Both the position numbers and the translations under genes were made by a program. 64,000 nt of DNA, from positions 4,898,001-4,962,000 of the forward strand of contig NZ_AP014624.1 of the NCBI RefSeq assembly GCF_000829375.1. Direction: 5' to 3'. This document shows, in pieces, positions 55,162 to 64,000 of this stretch; within the stretch, counting starts at the first letter, position 1; the number at the start of each line of letters is the position of its first letter. The stretch is from Chryseobacterium sp. StRB126. Lineage in GTDB: Bacteria > Bacteroidota > Bacteroidia > Flavobacteriales > Weeksellaceae. Below the pieces are notes generated by a model. That model did not search any database. It saw nothing but the letters and a program-made list of their open reading frames with translations, and had not been told where the DNA came from.

Positions 55162-55665
55162 ATGCCCGTTATCATTGAAATAAAAAATAGAACCAATTGG
55201 TTGGTAACCCTTATCATGGGCCTAGCATTAGTAGTATGTATCTTTATCATTTTAATTCTAATGCCTTTGATCTCTATAGAAGAATCTTATTTTTTATCTA
55301 TATTCAGCTATATCACTAAAGTAGTTCCTTTTGTGGCATTTTTTATCCTTTTCTTATATTTCTGGCTATGGAATACTTTTGGAAAGACCATTCTCTATAT
55401 TAAGCCTGATTCTATGAGGGTAAGATATAAAAATAAATTATTTACAAGTTCAAAAACATTTCTGAAACAGGAAATTAAAGATATTCAGACGGCAGACTTT
55501 AGAATAGAAAAGACTCAGTTGGGTACCCGTTATCATTTTTTATGGGTAGATGCTACTTATTCTGTCGTATTGATGAATAAGGATGGCGAAATAAGAATTA
55601 TTGACTGGGTTACAAAAGAGAAAGCAGATGAAATAGCTGACAGAATAAAAAAAATATGGAATTAA
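55162..55665 (+). CDS. Membrane protein with a cytoplasmic beta domain
   Basis: 167 residues. Two hydrophobic helices (about 14-36 and 47-70) are followed by LYIKPDSMRVRYKNKLFTSSKTFLKQEIKDIQTADFRI, which resembles bacterial PH-like domains. No known partner. The start follows a short AT-rich leader. Confidence 0.65.
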   Translation: MPVIIEIKNRTNWLVTLIMGLALVVCIFIILILMPLISIEESYFLSIFSYITKVVPFVAFFILFLYFWLWNTFGKTILYIKPDSMRVRYKNKLFTSSKTFLKQEIKDIQTADFRIEKTQLGTRYHFLWVDATYSVVLMNKDGEIRIIDWVTKEKADEIADRIKKIWN

Positions 55666-55683
55666 TTCAAAGAGTTTTAAACC

Positions 55684-56015
55684 ATGAAAAATATTTTTAA
55701 AGAGCCAGCAGAACCCTTTGCGCTGTTCAATTATTCAGACTTTTTAATTCTAATTATAATTAATTTTATTCTCTATTTATTTATCAAAAAAAGAATAATC
55801 AAATGGACTAAAATAAATAAAATTATTTTTGGATTTTTTTATTTATTATCATTCCCTTTCTTTCCTGTGAGATTGAACTTAATAATGTTCATCATAAATT
55901 TGAAATTGTAGATGGATTCAATGTTTTATATATCCTCTTTAAAATTCCATTTTGGTGGATGATCGAAATTTTCATGATTTATCTTATTAATTTAAAAACA
56001 AAGAAGTTTAAATAA
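55684..56015 (+). pseudogene. Small membrane protein, frameshifted
   Basis: The frame from 55684 reads a polar start and two hydrophobic stretches up to LLSFPFFPVRLNL and stops at 55911. In the next frame from 55863 the reading SCEIELNNVHHKFEIVDGF, FNVLYILFKIPFWWMIEIFM and YLINLKTKKFK continues to 56015 and looks coding. One base appears missing near 55850-55865 in CCCTTTCTTTCC. The intact product would have about 110 residues. Confidence 0.6.
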
Positions 56016-56023
56016 CCCAACAC

Positions 56024-56722
56024 ATGTATATTAAATTCTTTTTAGTTTTTTCTATTTCTATTTCAGCTTTCTGTTTTTCCCAAAGGTCAATAGAAAACAA
56101 AAAACTATACATTTTCATCGGTAAGAAAATAAGTGTTAAAGAGTTTAACCCTAATCTACAGCAGGAAAAAAGTAAAACAAAAGAATTAGATCCGGAAACA
56201 GGAGATACCTTAACTGTTACACATCAATCTTATATCATGGACAATGCATTTCATTGTATATATTTAGTAATTAAAAATTTAAAGAATCATCTGATAAAAG
56301 AAAATGTTGAATTCAATGCCTATGATCATTATGACCGTCCAGGTTTTGAAAAATATGAAAATGTAATCCTCTATATTTCTAAAAATAAAAATGGCAATTT
56401 TTTTCATCAAAAATACATATATGATCCTGTGTATAAAATTAATGGAAAATGGGTTGGTATATTAAGTTTTATCTTTCCCAATAATAACTTGAAACAATGG
56501 AAGAAATTTAAAACAGTAAATATCAATAAAAGCTACACAATAAAAGAAGAATTAGGGTCATGTGATAAAGAATGTCAAAAAATATATTATCCATCACCCT
56601 ATTTCGAAATTAAGAATGGATTTGCCTATCCAAAAAAAGCTTTTGAAATCAATGATATCATTTCTTACCGAAAAAAACTACACTTAAGGCTAAAGATTAA
56701 ACCTACTAAATGTGATAAATAA
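56024..56722 (+). CDS. Secreted hypothetical protein
   Basis: 232 residues with a signal peptide ending FCFSQ (20). Features: KKISVKEFNPN near the start, an unusual LDPETGDTLTVTHQSYIMDNAFHCIYLV segment, and a C-terminal CDKECQKIYYPSPYFEIKNGFAYPKKAFEIND with two close cysteines. Extracytoplasmic; no family recognised. Confidence 0.65.
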   Translation: MYIKFFLVFSISISAFCFSQRSIENKKLYIFIGKKISVKEFNPNLQQEKSKTKELDPETGDTLTVTHQSYIMDNAFHCIYLVIKNLKNHLIKENVEFNAYDHYDRPGFEKYENVILYISKNKNGNFFHQKYIYDPVYKINGKWVGILSFIFPNNNLKQWKKFKTVNINKSYTIKEELGSCDKECQKIYYPSPYFEIKNGFAYPKKAFEINDIISYRKKLHLRLKIKPTKCDK

Positions 56723-56785
56723 AGTTTATATTTTTTTGTAACTCTAAGTCATTAGGATTTATATTAGACCTTTAAAACGATTCCC

Positions 56786-58171
56786 ATGAAAAGGCTATTT
56801 TATATCTTGATTTTAATGATCCTGAGCTGTAATCTAACTGCCCAAACTGAAAACTACACTATTAGTTTTGACCAATTTCAAAAAAGCTTCAACACCGGAA
56901 AATATGATGAAATTTTCAACAGCTTTTCCTCCGAAATGAAACAATCATTACCCATTGAAAAGAATAAACAGTTTTTGTCTGACCTGAAGAATCAAGTTGG
57001 AAATATGAAAAGTACGGAATTCACAGGCTATCAACAGTCAACGTATGCAGCTTATAAAACTCAATTTGAAAAAGGAATTCTGATGGTTAATATTTCATTA
57101 GATTCTCAACATAAAATCAATGGTCTATTTATTAAACCTTATGATGAACCGAAGAAAATAAGCAATGTTCTTAGCTCCTATCCAAAAAAAATAGCAGAAG
57201 TCATTTATTCTACAGCAGCCAAATTTCCTGAAAACACTCAACTTTCCATTGCAGTCGTTCAAAATGGAAAAACAAATTATTATGGTATTATAAAAGATCA
57301 TGACTCGATAAAGCCCATTGAAAATCAAAATAAGGTTTTTGAAATCGGTTCTATTACAAAAGTATTTACGTCTACGGTTCTTGCTTCTCTGGTGGAATCT
57401 AACAAGATAAAACTTACGGATCATATCAATTCATATTATTCATTCCCTTTTAAAGAGAATAGAAAGATCAGCTTTGAAGAGCTTGTGAATCATACCTCCG
57501 GACTCCCCCGTTTACCTCAAAATTTGAATTTATTAAATCTAAATAATCCTTATCAGGAATATCATACACAAGAACTCGAAGATTATCTTAAAAACTTAAT
57601 GACCATTGATGATAAAATCTCTAAAAATTTTTATTACTCTAATCTGGGTGCCGGATTATTGGGATATACCCTAGGGCTGTCACAAAAAACTACATTTCAA
57701 AACTTATTACAAAAAACGGTTTTTGACCAATATGGAATGACTCAGTCTTTTACCACTTCCCAGAATCTGGGTAAAACGCTTATCAAAGGACATAATATCA
57801 ATGGTGATCTTGTCTCCAACTGGGATTGGGATGTTCTTTTGGGTGCCGGTGGGATTTTATCGACTGCCGGAGACCTTGCCAAATTTGTAAATGCACAATT
57901 TAATCCTAAAAATAAAGAATTGGCTTTAACCAGAAAGCCCACGTTTACTGTTAATGATAAAACAAAAATCGGTTTAGGCTGGCATATTATGACCATCAAA
58001 AACAATAAGGAAATCCTGTTTCACAATGGAGGAACCGGCGGATATTCTTCTTCAATGACCCTTGATATGGAAAATCAAACAGCGGTCATTATTCTTTCCA
58101 ATGTTGCTTCAATCAATGAGTCTGTTGATTATCTGTGTTTTGAACTATTAAACCAAACCACAAAAAAATAA
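56786..58171 (+). CDS. Secreted serine hydrolase with an N-terminal DUF3887 domain
   Basis: 461 residues. Signal peptide ending LTAQ (20). Residues 21-120 (YTISFDQFQKSFNTGKYDEIFNSFS...) match DUF3887, a small domain often attached to serine hydrolases. The beta-lactamase-type domain has S189-I-T-K192, YSN in YYSNLGAGLLG and HNG in FHNGGTGGYSS, so all three motifs are intact. Reaction not known. Confidence 0.87.
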   Translation: MKRLFYILILMILSCNLTAQTENYTISFDQFQKSFNTGKYDEIFNSFSSEMKQSLPIEKNKQFLSDLKNQVGNMKSTEFTGYQQSTYAAYKTQFEKGILMVNISLDSQHKINGLFIKPYDEPKKISNVLSSYPKKIAEVIYSTAAKFPENTQLSIAVVQNGKTNYYGIIKDHDSIKPIENQNKVFEIGSITKVFTSTVLASLVESNKIKLTDHINSYYSFPFKENRKISFEELVNHTSGLPRLPQNLNLLNLNNPYQEYHTQELEDYLKNLMTIDDKISKNFYYSNLGAGLLGYTLGLSQKTTFQNLLQKTVFDQYGMTQSFTTSQNLGKTLIKGHNINGDLVSNWDWDVLLGAGGILSTAGDLAKFVNAQFNPKNKELALTRKPTFTVNDKTKIGLGWHIMTIKNNKEILFHNGGTGGYSSSMTLDMENQTAVIILSNVASINESVDYLCFELLNQTTKK

Positions 58172-58237
58172 TTCTTCATTTTCTTACAACCCAATGTAAT
58201 GCTATGTTGCATTCAATTGTTTTATAGTAAAAAATAC

Positions 58238-59848
58238 ATGAGAACTATTTTAGCCTGCCTCATTATACTCCTGGCAGCCAATCCGCTTTTTTCACAAAAA
58301 GCAAAACAGCTGGAACAATTATTAGCAGCTTATGACAAAGCAGATCAATTCAGCGGTACTGTTCTTGTTGCTGAAAAAGGAAAAATTATTTTTGAGAACA
58401 GTTATGGCTATAGAAACGGCCCAAAAAAAGAAAAAAACACCAATAATAGCCTTTACCGGATTTTTTCCACTACAAAAATGTTCACCGCAACAGTTATTCT
58501 GAAGCTTGAAGAGGAGGGAAAACTTTCCATCAACAACAAAATTTCCAAATATTACCCGAACTTTCCCAAAGGAGACAGCATCACAATTGCCAATCTTCTT
58601 TCCCATACCTCCGGAATTCCCAATGATACAGCCTCAGAAAACACTGTAGATGAAGAAACATTCATGAAATTCATTGCTGTAAAACCACTGAATTTTTCTC
58701 CGGGTAAACAATGGGATTATTCCAATTCAGGATATTATATTCTGGGATATATCATCAAAAAAGTAACCGGAACAGATTATGAAAAAGCTATTGAAAGCTA
58801 TATTCTAAAACCGCTGCAAATGAATCATACCGGTTTTAATTTCAATATGGTTACTGACAGCAACAAAGCCTTTGGATATGAGTTTTTATCGCCTAATACC
58901 TCCAACGAAGCTTTACGTTTTAAAACCGATCACCCTTTTGCTGCCGGAGCTATGTATTCTACTGTTGAAGACCTTTTCAAATTCAATGAAGCCCTTAAAA
59001 ACTATAAAATTCTGAAGAAAGAAACCCTTGATAAAATGTTTACTCCTTATCTTAAGGATCATTATGGACTAGGTTCTCAAATATCAATGATTAATGGTAA
59101 AAAAGGGGTGGGCCATGATGGTGGCGGCCCAGGGTACCGAAGCAGATATTACAGAGTTCTGGAAGATGACATTTGCGTTATCGTGATGTCAAATTCTGAA
59201 TTATCTTACACAGACAGCATTATTCCAAAAATTGAAAGTATACTGTACAATAAGCCTTACACTATTCCAACGGCAGACAAAATTAATCCAAAAGAACTAA
59301 AAAAACTGGAAGGAATTTACTCTACAGGAGATACTGATTTCTATGTAACGGTTGTGGATGGACAGGTTCTTTTCAGGGAAAAAGGATATCCTTTCTGTTC
59401 ATTACTCCCTGTTAGCAATACATTATTTCAATTGGATGACAATTTTACATTCAACTTTAAACCTGACGAAACAGGAAAAATGAATTCATTAACAGTTAAG
59501 TTCCGCGATGGAAATGTAAAAACCGGAACAAGAAAAGCAACCCACTATCTTTGGGGAATCATTGGAAACGCCACTCCAGGCGGCTGGGACGGAAAAGATA
59601 CCCCTTTGCTTGTAGATCAAAAAAATCCTGCCCTTTATGTTCTCAAAAATTTTCACTTGAAAAAAGGAAACCTGAAATTCAGGGTTGATAATGATTGGGG
59701 GTATAACCTTGGTTTAAATAATGATGGAAAAACCATTGCTCTTAATGCCTATGATTTTCCGATAGCAGAAGATGGCCAGTATGATATTGTATTGGATATG
59801 TCTGATCCTATACAACCTCAGTATAGCATTAGAAAATCTGCTTTGTAA
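58238..59848 (+). CDS. Secreted serine hydrolase with a C-terminal beta domain
   Basis: 536 residues from MRTILACLIILLAANPLFSQ; the frame opens at 58199. S77-T-T-K80, YSN in WDYSNSGYYILGYI and HDG in GHDGGGPGYRSRYY are present. After residue 340 a beta-rich region begins (ELKKLEGIYSTGDTDFYVTV) as in DUF3471-like domains, and the last 90 residues carry a SusE/SusF-like end (NPALYVLKNFHLKKGNLKFRV) that may bind carbohydrate. Secreted; substrate unknown. Confidence 0.82.
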   Translation: MRTILACLIILLAANPLFSQKAKQLEQLLAAYDKADQFSGTVLVAEKGKIIFENSYGYRNGPKKEKNTNNSLYRIFSTTKMFTATVILKLEEEGKLSINNKISKYYPNFPKGDSITIANLLSHTSGIPNDTASENTVDEETFMKFIAVKPLNFSPGKQWDYSNSGYYILGYIIKKVTGTDYEKAIESYILKPLQMNHTGFNFNMVTDSNKAFGYEFLSPNTSNEALRFKTDHPFAAGAMYSTVEDLFKFNEALKNYKILKKETLDKMFTPYLKDHYGLGSQISMINGKKGVGHDGGGPGYRSRYYRVLEDDICVIVMSNSELSYTDSIIPKIESILYNKPYTIPTADKINPKELKKLEGIYSTGDTDFYVTVVDGQVLFREKGYPFCSLLPVSNTLFQLDDNFTFNFKPDETGKMNSLTVKFRDGNVKTGTRKATHYLWGIIGNATPGGWDGKDTPLLVDQKNPALYVLKNFHLKKGNLKFRVDNDWGYNLGLNNDGKTIALNAYDFPIAEDGQYDIVLDMSDPIQPQYSIRKSAL

Positions 59849-59872
59849 AAAAACAGCTCTAATAATTCTATT

Positions 59873-59906
59873 GAATAAGCCTGAATAATATCATTCAGGC
59901 TTATTC
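59873..59906 (+). terminator. Terminator after the serine hydrolase
   Basis: Perfect 14-base stem GAATAAGCCTGAAT / ATTCAGGCTTATTC with a 6-base loop, 24 bases after the stop codon. The T run is short (ATTTATTAT). Confidence 0.75.
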
Positions 59907-60012
59907 ATTTATTATACAAATCGTATAACTATCACATTTTTAAATATTTATGAAAAAATCAATATGTAAATAAAATAATATTTCTAAATTAAGGGAATTA
60001 AAAACACTTATT

Positions 60013-60171
60013 ATGAGAAAAAATATTTCTAATTCAGAAAAAACTTCTGAGAGCAACCCTCTTAGCATCAATCGTGTAGTGAAGCCAAAAATGGTGATTG
60101 AAAGAAAAATCATCAACCCTACCCTTCAGGAAGTATGGAATCATACCATTGAAAAAAATAATAACTCCTAA
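60013..60171 (+). CDS. Small hypothetical protein
   Basis: 52 residues, MRKNISNSEKTSESNPLSIN at the start and VIERKIINPTLQEVWNHTIE further on. No leader with Gly-Gly, no cysteine. It is 10 bases before the next small gene, so the two are likely a unit. Codon use looks coding. Confidence 0.5.
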   Translation: MRKNISNSEKTSESNPLSINRVVKPKMVIERKIINPTLQEVWNHTIEKNNNS

Positions 60172-60181
60172 TTCCTACACT

Positions 60182-60349
60182 ATGAGCAGAACAAGAATTG
60201 TGAAAGGCACCTACACCAAGGTTTCTCACGAAGGGCATAGTATTTTATTCATTCATCAGGACTATCATAATAGTAAAATGATAGATGGAGGAACTTATTT
60301 TAGCCATGGTGGATTATTTATGATACGACCAAAAAGAAACAAAAACTAA
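60182..60349 (+). CDS. Small hypothetical protein
   Basis: 55 residues from MSRTRIVKGTYTKVSHEGHS; the frame opens at 60098, overlapping the preceding gene, and the later start avoids that. It is rich in His and Gly (YFSHGGLFMIRPKRNKN) and basic at the end. No family recognised. The next gene starts 19 bases downstream. Confidence 0.55.
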   Translation: MSRTRIVKGTYTKVSHEGHSILFIHQDYHNSKMIDGGTYFSHGGLFMIRPKRNKN

Positions 60350-60368
60350 GAACCAAACAAAACAAATT

Positions 60369-60932
60369 ATGTTAGAAATTATTATCTTATTCGTTCTCAC
60401 AGGGCTTGCATTTTTATTTATGCTCTATGCTCTTTTCATGCTTGTCATCAAGAAGAAAAAAAACTTTAAATATCCTATTATTATCAGCCTAATAGCATTT
60501 ATTTCTTTAGGATGTTTTACACTATATCAGACTGCTACCAAAACCTACAACAAAATAGATGATTTGCTCGTAAAAGGAGCCTCTAAAACAGGAGAAATTA
60601 CAGGAAAAACAGTTACTGCTTTTGGAAAATCTGCTTATGATGGAGCTGGAACAGTTTTGAAAAATAAAACAGTTACGCAGCCATCACTCAAAGAAAAAGG
60701 AATTGAAATTGGTAAAATTGAACAAGACGAAAATAATATTTTACAGGTTTATATAATATTTAATAAGGATTTCAAAGGAAATGTAATGGTGAAGATTAAA
60801 GATATTAACAATGAAGAAATAGGGAGATCAACACATTATATAGAGGGAAAATCCGGTCAGGCTACTTATGAATCATTTATATTTGAACAACCAACTGATA
60901 TTCAAGGACAATCAACAATTTTCTTAGAATAA
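60369..60932 (+). CDS. Membrane protein of unknown function
   Basis: 187 residues. Two hydrophobic helices at the N-terminus (LEIIILFVLTGLAFLFMLYA and IIISLIAFISLGCFTLYQ), then a Lys/Gly/Thr-rich helix KGASKTGEITGKTVTAFGKS, and a beta domain likely on the outside (VYIIFNKDFKGNVMVKIKD). Perhaps co-transcribed with the two small genes. Confidence 0.65.
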   Translation: MLEIIILFVLTGLAFLFMLYALFMLVIKKKKNFKYPIIISLIAFISLGCFTLYQTATKTYNKIDDLLVKGASKTGEITGKTVTAFGKSAYDGAGTVLKNKTVTQPSLKEKGIEIGKIEQDENNILQVYIIFNKDFKGNVMVKIKDINNEEIGRSTHYIEGKSGQATYESFIFEQPTDIQGQSTIFLE

Positions 60933-60996
60933 CATTCAAAATGATTGATTAAAAATAACCTAATAAGAAAAGTAATTACATAAAATATATACCACA

Positions 60997-61024
60997 AAAC
61001 CATTCTATTTTGAATGGTTTTTTA
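60997..61024 (+). terminator. Terminator
   Basis: Stem AAACCATTC / GAATGGTTT with loop TATTTT and a T run, after the 60369 gene. Confidence 0.8.
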
Positions 61025-61086
61025 TTTGAAATAGGAATTCATATTTTTCTTATTTTTACATGACAAAAATCATATCACAAACATTT

Positions 61087-61470
61087 ATGCCTCATTTTAT
61101 CATAGAATGCTCGCAGGATATCCTCCAACAAAAAACTCCTGATGAAATTATGGACGCGGTATACAATATGGCTGAGTCAACAGGTTTGTTTGCGGTGAAT
61201 GACATTAAAGTAAGATTGCAGCCATATCAATATTACCGATTGGGAGAGGGTAAAAAAAATTTCCTGCATGTCTTTGGGCACATTATGCAGGGTCGCAGTA
61301 ATGAACAAAAAGCGAACCTCTCAAAACTAATAAGCACCCGACTTACAGAATTACTCCCTGACGTTTCATTTCTGTCCGTCAATATCAGCGAATTTGAAGC
61401 CGCTACGTATAGCAACAAAGCCCTCATCAATCCTGAAAACACTAGTCATAACCGTCATTTTGGACTTTGA
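61087..61470 (+). CDS. CHMI-type tautomerase-family protein
   Basis: 127 residues from MPHFIIECSQDIL. Proline directly after the initiator Met is the catalytic base of the tautomerase superfamily, so this start is preferred over 61060. The pattern VRLQPYQYYRLGEGKKNFLHVFGHIMQGR and the length match 5-carboxymethyl-2-hydroxymuconate isomerase (HpaF/PF02962). No homoprotocatechuate genes are near, so the true substrate is open. The stop overlaps the extended frame of the next gene. Confidence 0.82.
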   Translation: MPHFIIECSQDILQQKTPDEIMDAVYNMAESTGLFAVNDIKVRLQPYQYYRLGEGKKNFLHVFGHIMQGRSNEQKANLSKLISTRLTELLPDVSFLSVNISEFEAATYSNKALINPENTSHNRHFGL

Positions 61471-61502
61471 TCTTCCATTTTAAACCACAAAATATTAATA
61501 TT

Positions 61503-62006
61503 ATGAGCTTAAAAACTTTAATCAGTAAAACCGTTCAGTACAACAATTGGGTAGTCAATAAATACATTGACTGGTTATCTACAAAATCTGATGAACAGCT
61601 TAATCAGGAAGTTATTTCCAGTTTTCCTACTATTTTAAAAACCCTGCACCACATCTGGCAGACTCAGGAATATTGGTGGAGCCATATTTCTGAAAACAAT
61701 GATTTCGATTTTGCCAAAACCACTGCTGAAACCAGCAAAGAAGAAGTTTTCAGAAACTTAAAAAATAATTCTCAAAAGCTGGTGGATTATGTGGAAGGTT
61801 TATCTGAAGAAGATCTCACTAAAAATGTAAAAATAGAATCCCAATGGTTTCAATGTGATTTTTCAAAGTATGAATATATCCAACACGTAATTCTTCATGG
61901 AACCTACCATAGAGGACAAATTGTAACAATGGGCCGTAACGTAGGAATCACCGATGCTCCTATGACAGATTTCAACTTCTGGAATATTTACAAAGACAAA
62001 GAATAA
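61503..62006 (+). CDS. DinB-family protein
   Basis: 167 residues from MSLKTLISKTVQYNNWVVNKY. The four-helix DinB fold is marked by TLHHIWQTQEYWW near residue 48 and HVILHGTYHRGQIVTMGR near residue 135; the three metal-binding His residues are His in LHHIW, HGTYH and its partner. Members often act as metal-dependent thiol transferases (bacillithiol, mycothiol). The frame opens at 61467, but this start matches the family. Confidence 0.85.
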   Translation: MSLKTLISKTVQYNNWVVNKYIDWLSTKSDEQLNQEVISSFPTILKTLHHIWQTQEYWWSHISENNDFDFAKTTAETSKEEVFRNLKNNSQKLVDYVEGLSEEDLTKNVKIESQWFQCDFSKYEYIQHVILHGTYHRGQIVTMGRNVGITDAPMTDFNFWNIYKDKE

Positions 62007-62226
62007 GTCTTTTGAATTTTAAAAATAATAAAATAGGACAACTTTTTGAGCTCATACCCAATCACATCCTTGAAAATCTTGATGAGTATTATCCAGCAAG
62101 TTAATCTAACTCTATTTTTTCATGGTTTATCTTTCAGAAATACCGTTCAGAAGGGAAATTCAACGATTGAGGTAATACATTTTCCTTCTATTCTTTTTTT
62201 ATAATATTTTAGTTCAAAAATAAACC

Positions 62227-63243
62227 ATGAAAAATAGCATTCTGTTTTTATCAGTATGTGTTATGCTTTCTTGCTCTACAAGAACACCATCCGCTATTAC
62301 TAATAAAAAATTTGATTATAACAGATTAGAAAAAGTTGCCGATAGTGTGAAGGTTGAGAATATTGTCATTAAAAACCTGTTCAAGCATCAGCTTCTTGCT
62401 CATAAAAATCAGCAATATGATTCTGTAAGGATCGTTAAAAATGTTTATCTGCCTCATAAAAAATTATGGGACAGCTGCTATGGGGTAATTTTCGGGGATG
62501 AAAATGCTCATCTTTTCAACAATCCTAAAGGCATGATCGCCTGGAATAAATCGTTGTATGAAAAAAATAAACAAGAGTTTGAAGACAAAGCCAATATTAT
62601 TTTAAGTATTGACCTTAAAAAACATTTTCAGAAAATCCTTATCCAATTCAATAAGCTGGTTCCCTATAAACCTAAGGCTAAAATAAGTTTAATCTTCACT
62701 CCTATCACCGGAATTTCATTTGGTGGATGCAATGCTGAGCAATTTGCATTAGAACTTAACAATAAAGAGGTAGATATTCTTTACTCTCTTGAAAAGGCTC
62801 TTCCCCATGAATTGAATCATCTGGTGTATGAACATTTCAGAAATACTGACAGCAATGGCCGATCTGCATTGAGCCAGGCAATAGATGAAGGGTTTGCCTG
62901 CTATTTCACTTATGTCTTCTTTAACCGGAAAATGGAAAAACATGAAGCTGTTGAAAATATGTCAAAGGAGAATTGGAACTGGTATCTCAACCATGAAAAG
63001 GAAATATTCACAAAATTAAAACCTTATTTTGATGACAGCTCAGGGAATAATCCATTATTGAGAAATGATAAGCTGAAACTTTTTCCGGAGGCTCCAAAAT
63101 CTATGAATTATTGGCTGGGATTCAGAATTATTGAAAAATATGTTGAAATAAACGGCCCGGATTCCTGGAAGGATGTTTATCATTTAAGTGCTCGTGATCT
63201 TTTGGAAAAAAGTGGTTACGAAAAATATATAGACCGCTTGTAA
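62227..63243 (+). CDS. Lipoprotein with an HELNH metalloprotease-like site
   Basis: 338 residues. Lipobox VMLSC gives lipidated Cys16. H194-E-L-N-H198 in LPHELNHLVYEHF and a downstream AIDEGFACYFTYVFF (Glu about 25 residues later) make a plausible gluzincin zinc site, as in DUF2268/GldB-related proteins. It is periplasmic or surface-exposed. The substrate is unknown. Confidence 0.75.
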   Translation: MKNSILFLSVCVMLSCSTRTPSAITNKKFDYNRLEKVADSVKVENIVIKNLFKHQLLAHKNQQYDSVRIVKNVYLPHKKLWDSCYGVIFGDENAHLFNNPKGMIAWNKSLYEKNKQEFEDKANIILSIDLKKHFQKILIQFNKLVPYKPKAKISLIFTPITGISFGGCNAEQFALELNNKEVDILYSLEKALPHELNHLVYEHFRNTDSNGRSALSQAIDEGFACYFTYVFFNRKMEKHEAVENMSKENWNWYLNHEKEIFTKLKPYFDDSSGNNPLLRNDKLKLFPEAPKSMNYWLGFRIIEKYVEINGPDSWKDVYHLSARDLLEKSGYEKYIDRL

Positions 63244-63255
63244 GCATCTACAATT

Positions 63256-63660
63256 TTAAAATAAACAAAATTTTCCACATTTACCACTATTATTTTCATC
63301 GAGAGAATATGAAAAACTATTGTTTACAGGAGTAATAGAAAAACATGTGGATAACTTTTCCACAATCCCTCAATCAGCAATTACCAAATGTGGATAACTT
63401 TTAAAAACCTTTACAAAACACTCAACAAAACACTAAAAACCAGTATATTAAATAATATAATTATCCACATAAAGTTATCAACACACAAAAATAATTGTGA
63501 ATAATTTTATGTGGATAACTTTTTTATATACCTATTCTGATTTATTATCAGGCATAAAATCATTCATTTTTTCAAACAACAAACATTACAATTAATTAAT
63601 AATAATTGTTTATAATTATTTTTTACGTAATTTTAAATAACAAAATAAATCACCATGAAC
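63256..63660. other. DnaA-box cluster with AT-rich DNA (oriC candidate)
   Basis: Exact TTATNCACA boxes occur at 63346-63354 (minus), 63389-63397 (minus), 63461-63469 (plus), 63496-63504 (minus, TTATTCACA) and 63510-63518 (minus). Near-matches are TTTTCCACA at 63271 and 63356 and TTATCAACA at 63475. An AT-rich stretch follows at 63520-63650, with AATTAATTAATAATAATTG near 63590. The rest of the gap 63244-63846 holds no gene that I can support. dnaA is not in the window. Confidence 0.68.
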
Positions 63661-63846
63661 AGAAATATAAAAACCTATTTTATCTCTTAAAATGAGAAAC
63701 ACAAACTTCGTAGCACCCTGTACACTATACATTTAGTCCATTCCCTATCTCCTATATAGGTTGCTGTTAATACTTAGCCATTCCACTGCATCCATTGCTG
63801 AAGAAAGTGATACACAACAATGAAAACAATTTAATACCCTCATTCA

Positions 63847-64000
63847 ATGACAACAACTGACATTCAAAAAAACATTATTCCATATATTGGGGAAGCTGTT
63901 CCTTACATCAACATCCCGGGAAACAGTATTTTTAATGACCACGCGATTGAAACTGAGATATCCGGTCATGACTTTGGTAATGAGAATCTTACCCACCTGC
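63847..64000 (+). CDS. Start of a gene cut by the window end
   Basis: 51 residues visible from MTTTDIQKNIIPYIGEAVPY, no signal peptide. The frame is open to the last base. The product is not recognisable from this fragment. It is the first gene after the DnaA-box cluster; it does not look like DnaA. Confidence 0.55.
   Translation, partial: MTTTDIQKNIIPYIGEAVPYINIPGNSIFNDHAIETEISGHDFGNENLTHL

Noticed and set aside
62007..62226. Short frame after the DinB gene reading LNFKNNKIGQLFELIPNH
   Set aside because: About 30 codons without a clear start or parent family; could be a transposase or other gene fragment but is not supportable.

Overview
The window looks like a chromosomal segment of a low-GC Bacteroidota of the class Flavobacteriia, most likely Chryseobacterium or a close Weeksellaceae relative. 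The support is a SusC/SusD pair, DUF2490, CitMHS and DUF6702 families, flavobacterial promoter boxes of the form TAnnTTTG, and MKKI/AQ-type signal peptides. The genus is inferred from gene style, not from a database comparison.

Layout. 0.1-27.6 kb is mostly conserved backbone: a SusCD-type outer-membrane import operon on the minus strand, rnhB, yidC, pyrG, a YceI protein, radA, an AraC-type regulator, a methyltransferase/VanW/AcpH operon, a HupE-like membrane protein, an M1 peptidase, a LytS/LytR-type two-component pair, a probable citrate/dicarboxylate uptake cluster (DUF2490, CitMHS, SDF symporter), two tandem double-glycine-leader peptides, and groES-groEL.

27.4-46.8 kb is an accessory island behind groEL. 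Six partial to near-complete copies of the groEL 3' end, most with their terminator, plus two further remnants of its 3' untranslated region, lie between unrelated cargo: an HNH-type protein, a restriction-modification system (D12-class adenine methylase, controller, endonuclease), an RxxxxxH HEPN-like protein, several immunity-like orphan proteins, a kelch protein, an alpha/beta hydrolase, an ABM monooxygenase and an APH-fold kinase. A second repeat family, a double hairpin of about 60-90 bp here called R1, follows most cargo genes of the 32-45 kb part. A third duplication, R2 (gene tail, promoter and start of the next gene), brackets a four-gene block at 35.1-38.4 kb. No integrase, transposase or integron integrase was seen in the window. 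A smaller case of the same architecture lies at radA: the AraC-type gene sits between radA and a decayed second copy of the last ~60 bases of radA.

46.9-63.2 kb holds an HD-domain protein, DUF2461, four serine hydrolases of the beta-lactamase/PBP fold, small enzymes (RibD-type reductase, VOC, tautomerase-family, DinB), secreted orphans, two frameshifted genes and a HELNH metalloprotease-like lipoprotein. 63.25-63.66 kb is an AT-rich segment with eight DnaA-box-like nonamers, five of them exact TTATNCACA; it is a candidate replication origin or DnaA-binding locus.

Common thread: in several places the junction of accessory DNA lies at the 3' end of a gene together with its terminator (groEL repeatedly, radA, the tail encoding DDEMQN, a SHOCT-like tail, a 38-codon tail at 36.5 kb). 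I propose repeated gene-tail-anchored insertion as the process that built the island. The repeats are seen directly; the process is inference.
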